NCBI GenBank assembly: GCA_964016875.1
Contig: OZ024734.1
Location: 50,884,622-50,948,621 of the forward strand
Source of the DNA: Fallopia convolvulus
Taxonomy: Eukaryota; Streptophyta; Magnoliopsida; Caryophyllales; Polygonaceae
Length of the DNA: 64,000 nt
Reading direction: 5' to 3'
The notes under the pieces are model-generated. The model searched no databases. It worked only from the letters and a program-made list of their open reading frames with translations, and was not told the origin of the DNA. This document shows, one piece after another, positions 1 to 10,644 of the stretch. Both the position numbers and the translations under genes were made by a program. Each line of letters starts with the position of its first letter. Within the stretch, counting starts at the first letter, position 1.

Positions 1-184
1 TGAAGTCTCTTTAGTGTTAAACGTCATCTTTGGTCTTTATCATCATTCTTTCATTCTCCTTAGGTTTTTGTATGTTCTTCAACCATCTCGATATTTGCCG
101 ACCTTCAAGACTGCATATTCAACATATAATACATTAACATTCGAAATACGTTAACTATAAATTCAATTTTGCTTGTCTAACATT

Positions 185-805
185 CACAGATTCAAATATA
201 TAGTAGTCCGTGAACTTCAACCTCATATTCGATTATTAAGAATGCATATTCAGAATATCAAATTGCATATTCAGAAAACTAAATTGCATATTCAATAAAA
301 TATACTCAATATGCATATTCAATCGTTCAATATGCATATACTTTCATTCACAAATTAATCTATTCAAAATTGTATATTCACCAAAAAACACATAAATATT
401 CAAAGTAAAATGCCTACGAATTCAAACAATATATGCATGACAACCTCGTATTCGATTGTTAAGAATGCATATTCAGAATACCAAATTGTATATTCAAAAT
501 ATCAAATTGTAGATTCAGAATATCAAATTGCATATTCAAAAACATATACACAAATTTAAATATCTAGTAATCCGTGAATTTCAATCTCATATTCGATTGT
601 TAAGAATGCATATTCAGAATATCGAATTGCATATTCAATAAAATATAATCAATATGCATATTTAATCGTTTAATATGCGTGTTCTTTAATTCACAAATCA
701 ATCTATTCCAAATTGTATATTCAACAAAAAAACACAAAAACAAATTGCATATTCAGGATATCAAATTGCATATTCAATAAAATATATTCAATATGCATAT
801 TTAAT
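185..805. repeat. AT-rich array of TGCATATTCA-type units
   Basis: Dozens of imperfect copies of a short unit resembling TGCATATTCA or CAAATTGCATATTCA fill this stretch. A longer period is also visible: a block beginning with a CTCATATTCGATT-like phrase recurs near 222, 444 and 585. I see no gene. It looks like a decayed satellite or minisatellite. Confidence 0.7.
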
Positions 806-1005
806 CTTTTAATATGTATATTTTTTATAGCAGGATTGGTATTAACATGAGTAGTCTCATAAGCATGCCATTACGCACAGTACCTTTCAACTCCAATATC
901 CATCGGATTCTCCAATTCGAACAGATCTACGTTGCAATAACTCTCCACATCTTCACCGTTATCATCCCGATCATCAATCATCTCCACCTCCATCAAGGTG
1001 ATGGG

Positions 1006-1115
1006 GTACTACCCCATCAAGGTGAATTTTCTTAATTTAAAGTTTTAAATAAAATATGCAGAACGATCACGGAGGTCCACTATTTGGAGCAACGACAAAA
1101 CATGGTGTCTCTAGA
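1006..1115 (+). pseudogene. 3' end remnant of a papain-type cysteine protease
   Basis: This stretch matches the last exon-intron-exon junction of the protease gene at 28372-29884. It has the TACTACCCCATCAAG coding end, a shortened intron and the start of the last exon (CACGGAGGTCC... ACAAAACATGGTG). Nothing upstream of position 1000 resembles the rest of the protease, so only the 3' end survives. Together with the promoter copy at 2117-2816 it shows that the locus was once tandemly duplicated. The last-exon frame is open in both copies, which supports the five-exon model of the intact gene. Confidence 0.75.
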
Positions 1116-2116
1116 AGCAACATGGTGTTAGTCTCTTATAAATATGTAATGTGTGTGTAAACCGACGTCCTGTTGGATGTCATTAGCTCAATACAGAAGT
1201 TTCTTGTATTTGACAAAAATTCTGTGTGTGCAAAGTCAATTCAAATCGTGTAATTGTGATCACTTTGTAATAATCTAGACATTGAATCTTCAGCTACTTC
1301 ATTAGTTCAATAATTTATAATTACATAGTTCTAATGTAATGGAATTAAATTAGTGTCTCTCTCTGTACTCTGAGTGGAGTACTCTGAGTGGAGATGTAGT
1401 AGTGTATACGCTCAGTATATGGATTATGTGACATGTACCACTACGTATAACGGTACAGACTTATAGATAAGGGTGTGTAAGGAGTCCAATTCCACGGCGT
1501 CCATTTTTTTCAAGGATACAATAGTATTTATGATATGTTAGTTTAATTTGCCTAGTTGGTTGGCACACTAATTTGATTGAGTTCGGTACTATTCTCTCCA
1601 TTTCAAGGGCCCAATTTTTTCATGCGCTAGTTAGTGGCTTGAAAGCCACCGACGCAAACCGTCTGTCCCCTAACCTGTCCCACTCCACTGTCCCCAAAAA
1701 TTGATTGGTCCATGTGTACAATTTTCTTTTAATTTTTAAATTCGCTTTTTTAATCAAATAAATTTAATAAATAAAAATATAACTAACCCCACTTTTTATT
1801 AAGAGACTTTTAGCATCCTTATAAAATATAGTATATCATTAAGGGGCCTCATATTAGCTTTTGAACAGGGCCCAACTTGTAATAGACTTTGAACGTATTC
1901 AACCTTTTGGATCTTAGGTTCAATTACATGAACGTGCATTCCGCACACCCCAGTCCGTGTTATAGTAAAGTCGGTTCCCATTGTTTCGACGTAAATGCCG
2001 ATCACATCAAAACTGATGTCAATGACTTCTCAAGTATCGATAACACTAAAATAATCAACAAATTTATGATTTTAGCTAACCGAAATTATGGTTAACCGAA
2101 CCAGAACCTCGGTTAA
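1116..2116. other. Intergenic, no gene seen
   Basis: AT-rich sequence with scattered short reading frames of about 68 residues or less that I do not recognise. I see no clear repeat or RNA gene. A phrase around 1600-1730 (GCCACCGACGCAAACCGTC and nearby) has the look of a dispersed repeat, but I cannot identify it. Confidence 0.5.
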
Positions 2117-2816
2117 CGGGGAAGTCAAAGTAACTAAATGAGATAACGATAGCCTTTAGCCACGGGAATTATTATAAGATGTGGGAAGAGTGCTAGGCTT
2201 ACGATTAAATAAGAAAAATTGGGGAGTGTATGTGTATCAAGCCAATTAATGGTACTGGCCGGGCACCAAATATGAATTACTTAATCATCGATCATAACTA
2301 CATACTAAAGCGGAGGTTAAAAAAATTATTAAATGACATATGTCGTTTTTAGATTGGATCACACCACCCCTTTTATTAAAACCAATCTTTGACAAAATAA
2401 TTAAGTTTAATATAAAGATAGTGTAATATACGTACAATCTTATATCACTATAATTAAGATTATTTTGAACGGTCCCATGTATATAATAAATCGATAAGTT
2501 CTTATCTTATTACTTATCGATTTTCATAATTAAATAAATTATCATGTTTTGGATATTGATTTAATTCATAATACTAATAAAATATTGTTGTTTCAGATAA
2601 ACAACTTTTATAGTTTATTGATTTTGAATATTTATTCAAAATTTATATTTAAGTATTTACATGATTATTTTTCTCGGACAATAAATATATTTGAAAATAT
2701 TTTATTATTGATATTTTATTTAAGAAAAACCCGTACAAGGTACGAGAATATATACTAGTTTATGTACTAAATCAGGCATGTGATATGCATTATTTATTTG
2801 TTATTTCTTATGCATT
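2117..2816 (+). promoter_or_regulatory. Duplicated promoter of the cysteine protease, Helitron-interrupted
   Basis: The segments 2117-2291 and 2760-2816 align closely with the region upstream of the intact protease gene (about 28010-28262), sharing phrases such as TTATTATAAGATGTGGGAAG and GCCGGGCACCAAATATGAAT. A Helitron separates them. The match stops near 2816, before the TATA box and first exon, where a LINE fragment begins. No downstream coding sequence is attached, so it is an orphan promoter. Confidence 0.75.
2292..2759 (+). mobile_element. Non-autonomous Helitron, 468 bp
   Basis: The element starts with TC and ends with CTAGT. Just before the end is a short hairpin (CGTAC-AAG-GTACG), the usual Helitron 3' signal. 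It lies between A (2291) and T (2760) with no target duplication, as expected. The homologous sequence near 28185 reads straight through (ATCGA followed by TTTATG), so it acts as an empty site. The inside is AT-rich with no significant coding sequence. Confidence 0.7.
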
Positions 2817-3180
2817 AAAATCTTATCGATCTCCGTACAAAATCATAGGCAAATAAGATATCCAGAGCCGGAGTAGTTTTAATAATGTCAGTAAAGAGAT
2901 TGAATTCCGGATTCCAAGGACGAATTATCAAATAGTTGCCAAAAATCATCCAAGGACTATCCATTATCGCCTTCAAATAATCATCCTCATTTGTGAACTT
3001 AACAACATAATATCTGTTAGCAATATTAACCACAAACATCTTACCATCGGACACCAGAGTACCCTAATTTTCCTATCCATGATAACATGGGGAATCATTC
3101 CGCCCAAAAACTTCACGATTAGCGATGACTACCAAACCATTGCCAGAGCTTGGAGCACCTTTGTTTGAACATTGAAAATA
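2817..3180 (-). pseudogene. LINE ORF1 fragment with DUF4283 domain (downstream piece)
   Basis: The minus strand encodes a typical DUF4283 segment (motifs YYVVKFTNEDDY, SPWMIFGNYLIIRPW), the RNA-binding-like domain in ORF1 of plant non-LTR retrotransposons. A frameshift near 3070 separates it from upstream coding sequence. The other half lies at 24770-25063, beyond the Copia element that inserted into it. Only part of ORF1 survives and no reverse transcriptase is attached. Confidence 0.75.
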
Positions 3181-3185
3181 GGATC

Positions 3186-3718
3186 TATTGGATCGTAACT
3201 GGTTAGCAAGAGCTTGGGAACTGGCTGTTAAGCTGTTCCCAAGGTAGCGGAAGAAACAATATCGCAAGTATTAGAAAGGCAGAAAGAACACAGTTCCCTT
3301 ATAGAGGAACCCCACTACAACCAACTAGTTGTATGGGTAAACCTCTACCTCCGCTTGGAGGATTTTGAATGACTTACTTATATTATTGATTTGTTCCTTA
3401 GTTACAAACAACCAGATTCAAACTTCTCCGTTCCTACGAGTTCTACCTAACTCTAGCAACACTAATGAATCTTCTCAATTGAGTTCCTAAGCGAACAACA
3501 ACAACTGAATAAGTAACTCAAACCTTACACCGAATCGCAGTTCCCTTGCTCCTGGGAACTTGGCTTCACCGTCGTCGAGATCAGACACTCGCCGTCGGGG
3601 ACTTCTCTTCTTCTTTCTCTTTCTTCGTTGTGGGTATTTGTGAGTTCTGGGAGAAGTACTCAATCCGAGTACTATTCATTTGGCTTTATACTCAAGTGTA
3701 CTTGGGCTTCAATTGCAT
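3186..3718 (-). repeat. Truncated 3' LTR of the Sire/Copia element
   Basis: Matches the left half of the intact 5' LTR (23705-24238) almost end to end, with about 16 differences by eye. The remaining ~526 bp of the LTR are absent at the Gypsy insertion. Confidence 0.9.
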
Positions 3719-4982
3719 TGACTGACTTAAAGACGTTGATGCCAAATCAAAAATAATTCCCTAATTACTAAACTAGTATAGTCAGTAAGTCGGGGTCGAA
3801 CCCTAGAGACACTTGTATTCTAAGCAGTATTATTATCAACTCAGAAAGGTAACAAAAAGGGGGATTTTGGTTATTAAACTAATACTAATGAATTGAAACA
3901 AACAAAGCAAGTAATCAAACAAGGCAAAGATTGGATTTTTATCAAGTTAAAGGAAAACAATCCTATTCAAGTATCCACTTTTCTTCCTCAAGTTATTGAT
4001 CCTAGATTCAAACAAGTTATTTCTTTCAGTTATTCCTATCTTGATCAGAATTATAACATGGCAACGAGACATGCAACTTAACATCCAAACAATTCATGAA
4101 ACGATCATAAATAATACGGATATTAGCATTAAGAACAAGGATAAACAGGATACATGCAATTGAATTCCAACGAGTCAAACAATTAACATGCATTCAAATC
4201 TCTTCTCAATTGTTTTAGTCCAACGGGTCCTAAATCAATTGAGTTGCTACAAAGATCAGGCTTTGCTACGAGAAAACCTAGATCTAGCAATAGATAATAT
4301 CAACTCCAACAAGGTGATCAATCAAGCAGAAATCAGCACAATCAATAATAATTAAGCACAAGAGAATTGAAATAATCCTGTAGAAATAAACCTGAATAGA
4401 CGAATCTCACAACAACTTGAGTCTGAAAAGCTTCAACTTGAATAGAATTTAGGGAGTTTAGTTCTCCATAAGAGAGAAAAACACAAGAGTCTCAAATTAG
4501 GTCTAAGAGAGAATACCAAACAAAACCTGAAAAATAATCTAATATAATCTCGAACAAGTCAGAATTAAAAAGATATTAAATATAAAATATTAAACTAAGC
4601 GGATAAATATGAACGCGTGTCAGATCCACAAAGCCGCGATCGCCACCTCTTCCTAGCCGCGATCGCTGCCTGGCTGCAAACCGCGACCCATCGGCGACTT
4701 CTGGCAACCGCGATCGCCACCCATACATGGCCGCGATCGCGGCCTTCAATATCTCGCGGTCCTCAAAATGGCGACCTTGTCCTCCTCGGCGACGTCCACC
4801 GCGACCGCCCTCAGCATCGGCGGCGATCGCGGCCTTCAGAATCCTCCGACGTCTCCAAATGTCGCTAACTCTAAACTTCGGCCTTCAACTCTGATGCTCC
4901 GTAATGCTCACAATAGGCCTAAAACACTACATAAATATGTACTAAAAAGTCCTAGTTACGCCGTACAAAACACATCGTATCA
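3719..4982 (-). repeat. GypA 3' LTR, 1264 bp
   Basis: On the minus strand it starts TGATACGATG directly after the polypurine tract and ends ...CAGTCA. It matches 13793-15046 base for base in length apart from 10 extra bases at its 5' tip. It contains five exact GCGATCGC copies between about 4640 and 4840. Confidence 0.88.
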
Positions 4983-5020
4983 AATTCCCCCATACTTAGA
5001 CCTTACTCGTCCTCGAGTAA
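4983..5020 (-). promoter_or_regulatory. GypA polypurine tract with upstream hairpin
   Basis: On the minus strand the tract TATGGGGGAATT abuts the 3' LTR and would prime plus-strand DNA synthesis. Exactly 20 nt before the LTR is a perfect 7-bp stem with an AGGA loop (TTACTCG-AGGA-CGAGTAA, 5003-5020). GypB has the equivalent hairpin at the same distance. Confidence 0.75.
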
Positions 5021-5796
5021 GCTCAAAAATAAAATCAAACATGACAAATCAACAAAGGTCTACAGACAACAATGGGAGAAAATGATCTAAAACTAAAAAG
5101 CACTCAAAATAATCTCACAATCCGAACCCATGTAGAGAAATAATGAGCTACAACATGAAAGATCAAATCACACACCTCACAGATACAAAATATAACACTC
5201 GAGCTCCAAAAAGTGTAGAGCAACCTAGGATCTACCCGACATCTAAAATGTAGTCCCCAAACCCCAAAGTAGAATATGAATCCTAAACGCTCTGATTTTA
5301 CCACTCATTCTACTTAGGCGCCCTTTCGGGTTTTCACCTAATCACTCTTTTCATTTTTCTTTAGGTGTGCTCACAAATACTCACATCTCTCATTAACCTC
5401 TTATTACCCCAGCCTAATGCTGGTCCGGGTTACCTGCTTATTACCTGAGCCGCCCTTTCGGGTTTTCAGCTCATCCCAGGATTTTTATGCCTTTTATCTC
5501 ATTTTTATAGTTTTTTTTATTTTTTTTTTGTAATGCAAAAACTGAAATGCATCTGTACATATATACAACAGTGAGTACGCCCTCCCCCATACTTAAACCT
5601 TTCATTGCCCTCAATGAAATAAAGACAAATCAGATAAAAATAAAGGAAAGGGAAATTAGAAGACTCACTGTGGGGAACCTGGCGGCTGTTGATACTGTGA
5701 CCAATCAGGAAAACCTGGCCACATATGACTGAAAAACTCATGGTGCTGCCCCTGCATTCGCTGCATGTCTTGAACTGTGGATGCAATAGCACTCTG
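5021..5796 (-). other. GypA 3' untranslated region
   Basis: No coding signal. Two direct copies of a GCCCTTTCGGGTTTTCA phrase occur near 5320 and 5453, and an A/T homopolymer run lies at about 5511-5530. It lies between the stop of the extra ORF and the polypurine tract. Confidence 0.6.
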
Positions 5797-7131
5797 CTAA
5801 GCCGCTAACTCTCTCTGCTGTGCCACAATCTCTCTGAACTGACACAATCTCATTTTGGGACACAGTAAGTCGTCCCATCTCCCAAAGCATCCGGGTCTGC
5901 GAATCTGAATCAGAATGTCCACTCCAGCCAACTCTACCTGCAACAGCTTCCCATGTAGAAGTATCTCCATATCCTCCATAACACCTCTGTAAGCAGCAGC
6001 TCCACCGTCACCATAGCCAGTATATCCTCCTGGTGCCCAACTCGATGTACTCGATGGTGCTGTACTAAAACTGCCACCCCATCCAGCAGATGATGAACCA
6101 ACACCACCTCTAGGCACAAAACCAGCACCACCATCTCTATCATCTCCTCCATAATCTCCGTCATCACCATCATCATCATCATGACCATCATGGTCCTCCT
6201 GATCCTCCATCTCTACATCAGCTGCAGGCTCCTCCTGCTGAACCCCGCCCCCTCCCACAAAATCAGATGCGATGTACAGATAAGCTAAGGCAGGGCCAGT
6301 AGGCATGACTCTAGGAAGACGCAAATAATCCTGAGCTGGATGACCTATGGTCCGGATATAACCCTGCTCAACTGATCCCTTCAAACAATGCGCCCTCTTC
6401 AGCTGATTTTCATTAAACTTAAACTCTACACTGTCAGGCCGTCCAAATCGCTCCTCACCCACAAACTCTCTGGCAATCAGAGTAATCATGCCACCTATAG
6501 CAATCTTGCCTGTATCCTTCTTCAGGATTTTCTTAATACTCCCTATAAATAACTCAACCCAATCAGGAACTGTATCCTTCATAGGCATCAAACACCAGAT
6601 CATGCTCAAGTCAAATCGAGATGCCTTGTTGACCTCCCCTTGCCCCAGAAAACACATAGACAACACCTTATGACACAATCTAATACAGGGGTGGGTAATG
6701 CAGTAGTTATACTCTCCCCTCTGAGGTGAAAACCCAACACCTGTAATTGCCTCCCAGAAATTATTAAGGCCTGCCTCTTTACTAACTGCCATCCAGTTCT
6801 CAGTAGGTACACCAGTAATACCAAACACACCTCTCAACCCCTCTCTGTCTATATAATACGGCTCATCCAGAATGTTAAATCTGAACAAACCCTCATCATC
6901 CTCCTGAAATGTAGACATAAACTCTAGCAATATGTTCCTATAAGTAGGGGCATTTAGCTCAATAAAACCCCCTAATCCACCATTCATCAGAAATCCACTA
7001 GTACAGTTATACATGCCTAGTGTACCAAGCATCTCAACATCAAAGAATTTAGTACTAGTGAATTTTCTCTTAGCCAGAGAATTCCATTTTTTCTTCTGAG
7101 CAGCAGTTAGCTTCTGAACAGGATACTCCAT
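5797..7131 (-). CDS. ATHILA ORF-1 family protein (env-position ORF) of GypA
   Basis: This open frame of 444 codons lies downstream of integrase on the same strand, where Athila elements carry their third ORF. The N-terminal half has the look of the ATHILA ORF-1 family (a basic start, then FTSTKFFDVEMLGTLGMYNCT, a globular region to about residue 270). The C-terminal part is low-complexity: an acidic D/G-rich stretch at roughly residues 310-335, then a G/S-rich stretch. I see no signal peptide or convincing membrane helix, so an envelope role is not supported by this sequence. Function is unknown. A stop codon precedes the ATG in frame, and a GCGATCGC-bearing leader lies upstream. Start chosen at the first ATG with conserved-looking sequence. 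Confidence 0.7.
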   Translation of the reverse strand: MEYPVQKLTAAQKKKWNSLAKRKFTSTKFFDVEMLGTLGMYNCTSGFLMNGGLGGFIELNAPTYRNILLEFMSTFQEDDEGLFRFNILDEPYYIDREGLRGVFGITGVPTENWMAVSKEAGLNNFWEAITGVGFSPQRGEYNYCITHPCIRLCHKVLSMCFLGQGEVNKASRFDLSMIWCLMPMKDTVPDWVELFIGSIKKILKKDTGKIAIGGMITLIAREFVGEERFGRPDSVEFKFNENQLKRAHCLKGSVEQGYIRTIGHPAQDYLRLPRVMPTGPALAYLYIASDFVGGGGVQQEEPAADVEMEDQEDHDGHDDDDGDDGDYGGDDRDGGAGFVPRGGVGSSSAGWGGSFSTAPSSTSSWAPGGYTGYGDGGAAAYRGVMEDMEILLHGKLLQVELAGVDILIQIRRPGCFGRWDDLLCPKMRLCQFREIVAQQRELAA

Positions 7132-7205
7132 CTAATAAATGCAGCTAATCAGATCAACAGTGTAGGCGAAGAAACAACTTACAGAAGCTGGAAAACTCGA
7201 TTCTG

Positions 7206-7835
7206 TTGGTGGGCCGCGATCGCCGAGAAGATGAGGCAGCGCTCGCGGTTTCTGGACAGGCCACGATCGCGGGTGGAAAGAGGCGGCGATCGCGGTTTCG
7301 GACAATCGGCGAAGTTCGACTTCGTTGCTACTCCGAACTGCGGTTCTCTTCAACTCCGAGCCGCGGTCGCTTTCTTGGTACGCCTTCACCGACCCGTCAA
7401 TGAGCCAAGATGATTGTATATGGTGGATTGGAAGGTGTGGGGAAGAATTTGGGATTTTGTAGATTTAATTTTAGGGAAGAAATAGAGAAGTAAAAGAACT
7501 TTTGTGAACGGATTTGGATTGTGGACGGAATGAGGATTGTAGATCCGGGTTTTGTTTTGAGTTTGGAAGAAATTTTTGAGGAGGGTATGAGAGCTTGAAG
7601 AGGGTTTTAATGGAGGTTAGATGGAGGTTGAAGAAGAATGAAGAGTAGAAGAGGACGGAGAAGGAGAAGCGGAATGAAGAGGAGTGGGGCCGACGGTGGG
7701 AGTGGCCCCACTGCCTCGTGTCAAATAATTTTTTTTTATATCTCATGGGCCGCGATCGCGGCCTGCGCAAGGTACCGCCAATTCCTTTCTTTTCCGAAAA
7801 ACGCCCCGCAATCGCCCTGCTGAAGGAAGGATCGC
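7206..7835. repeat. GCGATCGC motif clusters upstream of the third ORF
   Basis: Two exact GCGATCGC copies plus degenerate ones occur at about 7206-7320, and one exact plus two degenerate copies at about 7748-7835. They lie in the region between the end of integrase and the ATHILA ORF-1 frame. Between the clusters lies AT- and G-rich sequence without a convincing gene. Confidence 0.75.
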
Positions 7836-7945
7836 GGTTTGTTTTTAGTAATGTTCTTTCGAACCTAGTACCTGCATGTTAGCCTCACGAGATTGAAAAG
7901 AAAACTAAAGAAAAACAAAAATAGAAAAAGAAAAAGAAAACTTAC

Positions 7946-7963
7946 CTCGGGTTGCCTCCCGAG
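7946..7963 (-). other. Conserved hairpin after the GypA pol stop
   Basis: On the minus strand CTCGGG-AGGCAA-CCCGAG forms a 6-bp stem with an AGGCAA loop, starting 43 nt after the integrase stop codon. GypB carries the same loop with one swapped base pair 41 nt after its pol stop (44053-44070). Confidence 0.65.
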
Positions 7964-8006
7964 CAGCGCCTTTGTTTAATGTCGTTGGCTCGACATTGGT
8001 GCCTTT

Positions 8007-9230
8007 TTAGTTGACATTTGGGATTGGATCCTCAAGACCCATCTCTTCTATCACTTCATGGCTGACTCCCTCATGGTATTTTTTTAATCTTTGACCATTA
8101 ACCTTGAAAACCTTTTGGGAATCCCCATCCAATAATTCCACAGCCCCATGTGGAAAAACTTGAGTAATTGTATACGGTCCAGCCCATCTGGAACGGAGTT
8201 TGCCTGGGAAGAGTGTGAGACGATACTGAAATAGAAGGACCTTGTCTCCAACCTTGAATTCCTTCCTTAGGATGTTTTTGTCATGCCATGCTTTGGTTTT
8301 GTTCTTGTAATTCACAGCATTATCATAGGCATCCAATCTCAACTCTTCCAACTCTTGCAATTGTAATTTCCTGAACTCTCCATTCTCTTTAATGTTGAAG
8401 TTGCACTTTTGGACCGCCCAATAAGCTTTATGCTCAAGCTCAACTGGCAAGTGACACCCTTTGCCATAAACCAATCTGAAAGGAGACATCCCGATGGGTG
8501 TCTTGTAAGCAGTACGGTAAACCCATAAAGCATCATTGAGTCTCAAACTCCAATCTTTCCTGTTAGGTGCCACCGTCTTCTCCAGAATAGATTTTATCTC
8601 CCTATTGGACACTTCAGCTTGTCCATTGGTCTGGGGATGATAGGCTGTAGAGATCTTCTGAGTGACATGGTACTTCTTCAATAAAGCGCTCACAGTCTTG
8701 TTGCAAAAATGAGTACCCCTGTAACTTATTAGAGCTTTTGGAATCCCAAATCTGGAAAAAATGTTGTCCTTAAGGAAACCTGCAACTTCTTTTGAATCAT
8801 CAGTTCTGGTGGCCTTTGCTTCCACCCACTTGGAAACATAGTCCACCGCAAGTAAAATATACAGATTCCCATAGGAAGAGGGGAAGGGTCCCATAAAATC
8901 AATGCCCCAAACATAAAAAATTTCACAGAATATCATGCGAGATTGAGGCATCTCATGTCTTTTAGAAATATTACCCACCCTCTGACAACGATCACATGAT
9001 TTACAGAAAGCAAATGCATCCCTAAAAATATGAGGCCAATAAAAACCAGCTTCTAAGACCTTCCTAGCAGTTTTATTAGTCCCAAAATGACCCCCACATG
9101 CATAGGAATGACAAAAAGATAGGATAGATTGTACCTCAGAATCCGGGACACATCGTCGGATTACCTGATCTGTGCAGTGCTTCCATAAATAAGGATCATC
9201 CCAGACATAGAATCGGGATTCATGACGCAC
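8007..9230 (-). pseudogene. GypA integrase domain
   Basis: The frame covers the pol C-terminus. The HHCC zinc finger is visible (H/H pair then CKSCDRCQR), followed by the DDE core (GIDFMGPFP for the first aspartate, TNGQAEVSNREI for the glutamate) and a C-terminal region with the KVNGQRLKKY motif. The second catalytic aspartate is replaced: the codon at 8721-8723 encodes tyrosine in ISYRGTHFC, where GypB has SDKGSHFC. A frameshift upstream (about 9300-9330) separates this frame from the RNase H frame. The integrase should therefore be inactive for two independent reasons. The stop codon at 8007 matches the natural end, since GypB's pol ends at a comparable position. Confidence 0.88.
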
Positions 9231-9255
9231 CTTGTCCTTCTGAGCCTTGGTAAAG

Positions 9256-10644
9256 TTAGGCGGAAACTCCCCGGAGACGAGGTAGTTGACTAGATTTGCG
9301 TACCATGGCCTGAACGAGTGGATCCCATAATAAACTCCTCGAATCGCGGCTCATTATCGCTGTCGCCACCAGGGCCGCGATCGCCGCCGATATTGGCCGC
9401 GATCGCGGTTGTCTTGGCCGCGGTCTCCTCGTCTTCTGGTGCGATCGCGGTTGGAAACCAGTGGTGATTCCGAAAAGCATGTCATTGTGGAATCGTCCTT
9501 GAATTTGTTCTTGGCTTTTTGACTTGGTTTCCACATGTACCAGTCGGCTCAGGTGATCAGCTACCAGATTTTCGGCTCCCTTCTTATCCCGTATCTCAAT
9601 ATCCAACTCGCTCAGCAAGAGGATCCATCTTATCAATCTCGGCTTAGCCTCCTTTTTCGTCATTAAATAACGAAGTGCTGCATGGTCTGAATAAACTATC
9701 ACCTTCGTTCCCAGCAAATACTTTCTGAACTTCTCCAAGGCAAACACTACAACAAGCATTTCCTTCTCAGTGGTGGAGTAGTTCCGTTGGGCATCTTTTA
9801 GAGTCATGGAAGCATAATGTATGACATGAGATCCTCTAGCTTCCTTTTGACCCAAAACAGCCCCTACAGCGTAGTCACTTGCATCACACATGATCTCAAA
9901 AGGTTGAGACCAATCTGGGGCTTGAATTATTGGGGCACTGACTAGGCGTGTTTTCAGCTCATCAAACGCCTTTGTGCATGCCTCATTAAACTCATAAGGC
10001 ACATCTTTCTTCAATAAATCACACAATGGGGCTGAGATCTTGGAAAAGTCTTTAATAAACCTGCGATAGAAACCTGCATGGCCTAGAAAAGAACGCACTT
10101 CACGCACATTAGTAGGATAAGGCAAAGACTGAATGACATCAATCTTTGCCTTATCGACCTCAATACCCCTGGATGACACTATGTGACCTAACACAATGCC
10201 TTGCTCAACCATAAAGTGACACTTCTCAGAGTTTAGAACCAAATTGGTTTCTACACATCTTTGAAGGACTAAGGAGAGATGGTTTAAACAGGCATCAAAG
10301 TCGTCTTCATGTACTGCAAAGTCATCCATAAAAACCTCTATAAAATTCTCAATGTACTCAGAAAAGATGCTTACCATACACCGTTGGAACGTACCGGGTG
10401 CGTTACACAATCCGAATGGCATTCTGCGGTATGCAAAAGTGCCAAATGGACATGTAAATGTCGTTTTCTCCTAATCCTCCGGTGCAATAGCAATCTGAAA
10501 GTACCCTGAATAGCCATCTAAAAAGCAATAATAGGAACGACCGGCAAGTCGCTCAAGCATTTGATCAATGAATGGCAAGGGAAAGTGATCTTTTCTGGTT
10601 ACCGCATTCAGCTTACGGTAATCAATGCAGACTCTCCAACCTGT
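9256..10644 (-). pseudogene. GypA reverse transcriptase and RNase H
   Basis: It continues the gag-pol frame after a TAG at 10645-10647, and a second TAG lies near 10453. Both read as CAG-to-TAG changes when compared with GypB. RT motifs include MPFGLCNAP and the catalytic VFMDDF, which is intact. The RNase H region follows (FEIMCDASDYAVGAVLGQ, then YSDHAALRYL). After RNase H the frame runs into a GCGATCGC-rich insert (9340-9460) that GypB lacks, then out of frame. Reverse transcription would depend on supply from another element. Confidence 0.88.
9340..9460. repeat. GCGATCGC cassette between RNase H and integrase of GypA
   Basis: Three exact copies of GCGATCGC and several near-copies lie in about 120 bp. 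At the equivalent place GypB passes directly from RNase H to a short linker and the PWYAHLVN segment, so this block is an added cassette within coding sequence. Confidence 0.8.

Noticed and set aside
185..805. CRISPR-like array.
   Set aside because: The units are AT-rich, imperfect and contiguous with no unique spacers of constant length. This is plant nuclear DNA.
814..1035. Possible gene upstream of the protease remnant (minus-strand MEVEMIDDRDDNGEDVES-like reading).
   Set aside because: The frame is short and stops soon, and I could not tie it to a family with confidence.
5797..7131. GypA third ORF as a true viral envelope gene.
   Set aside because: I see no signal peptide, convincing membrane segment or cleavage site. 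It fits the ATHILA ORF-1 family of unknown function.
7132..7389. An 85-codon minus-strand frame just upstream of the ATHILA ORF-1 ATG.
   Set aside because: Its content is translated GCGATCGC repeat and it ends in a stop directly before the ATG. No domain is visible.
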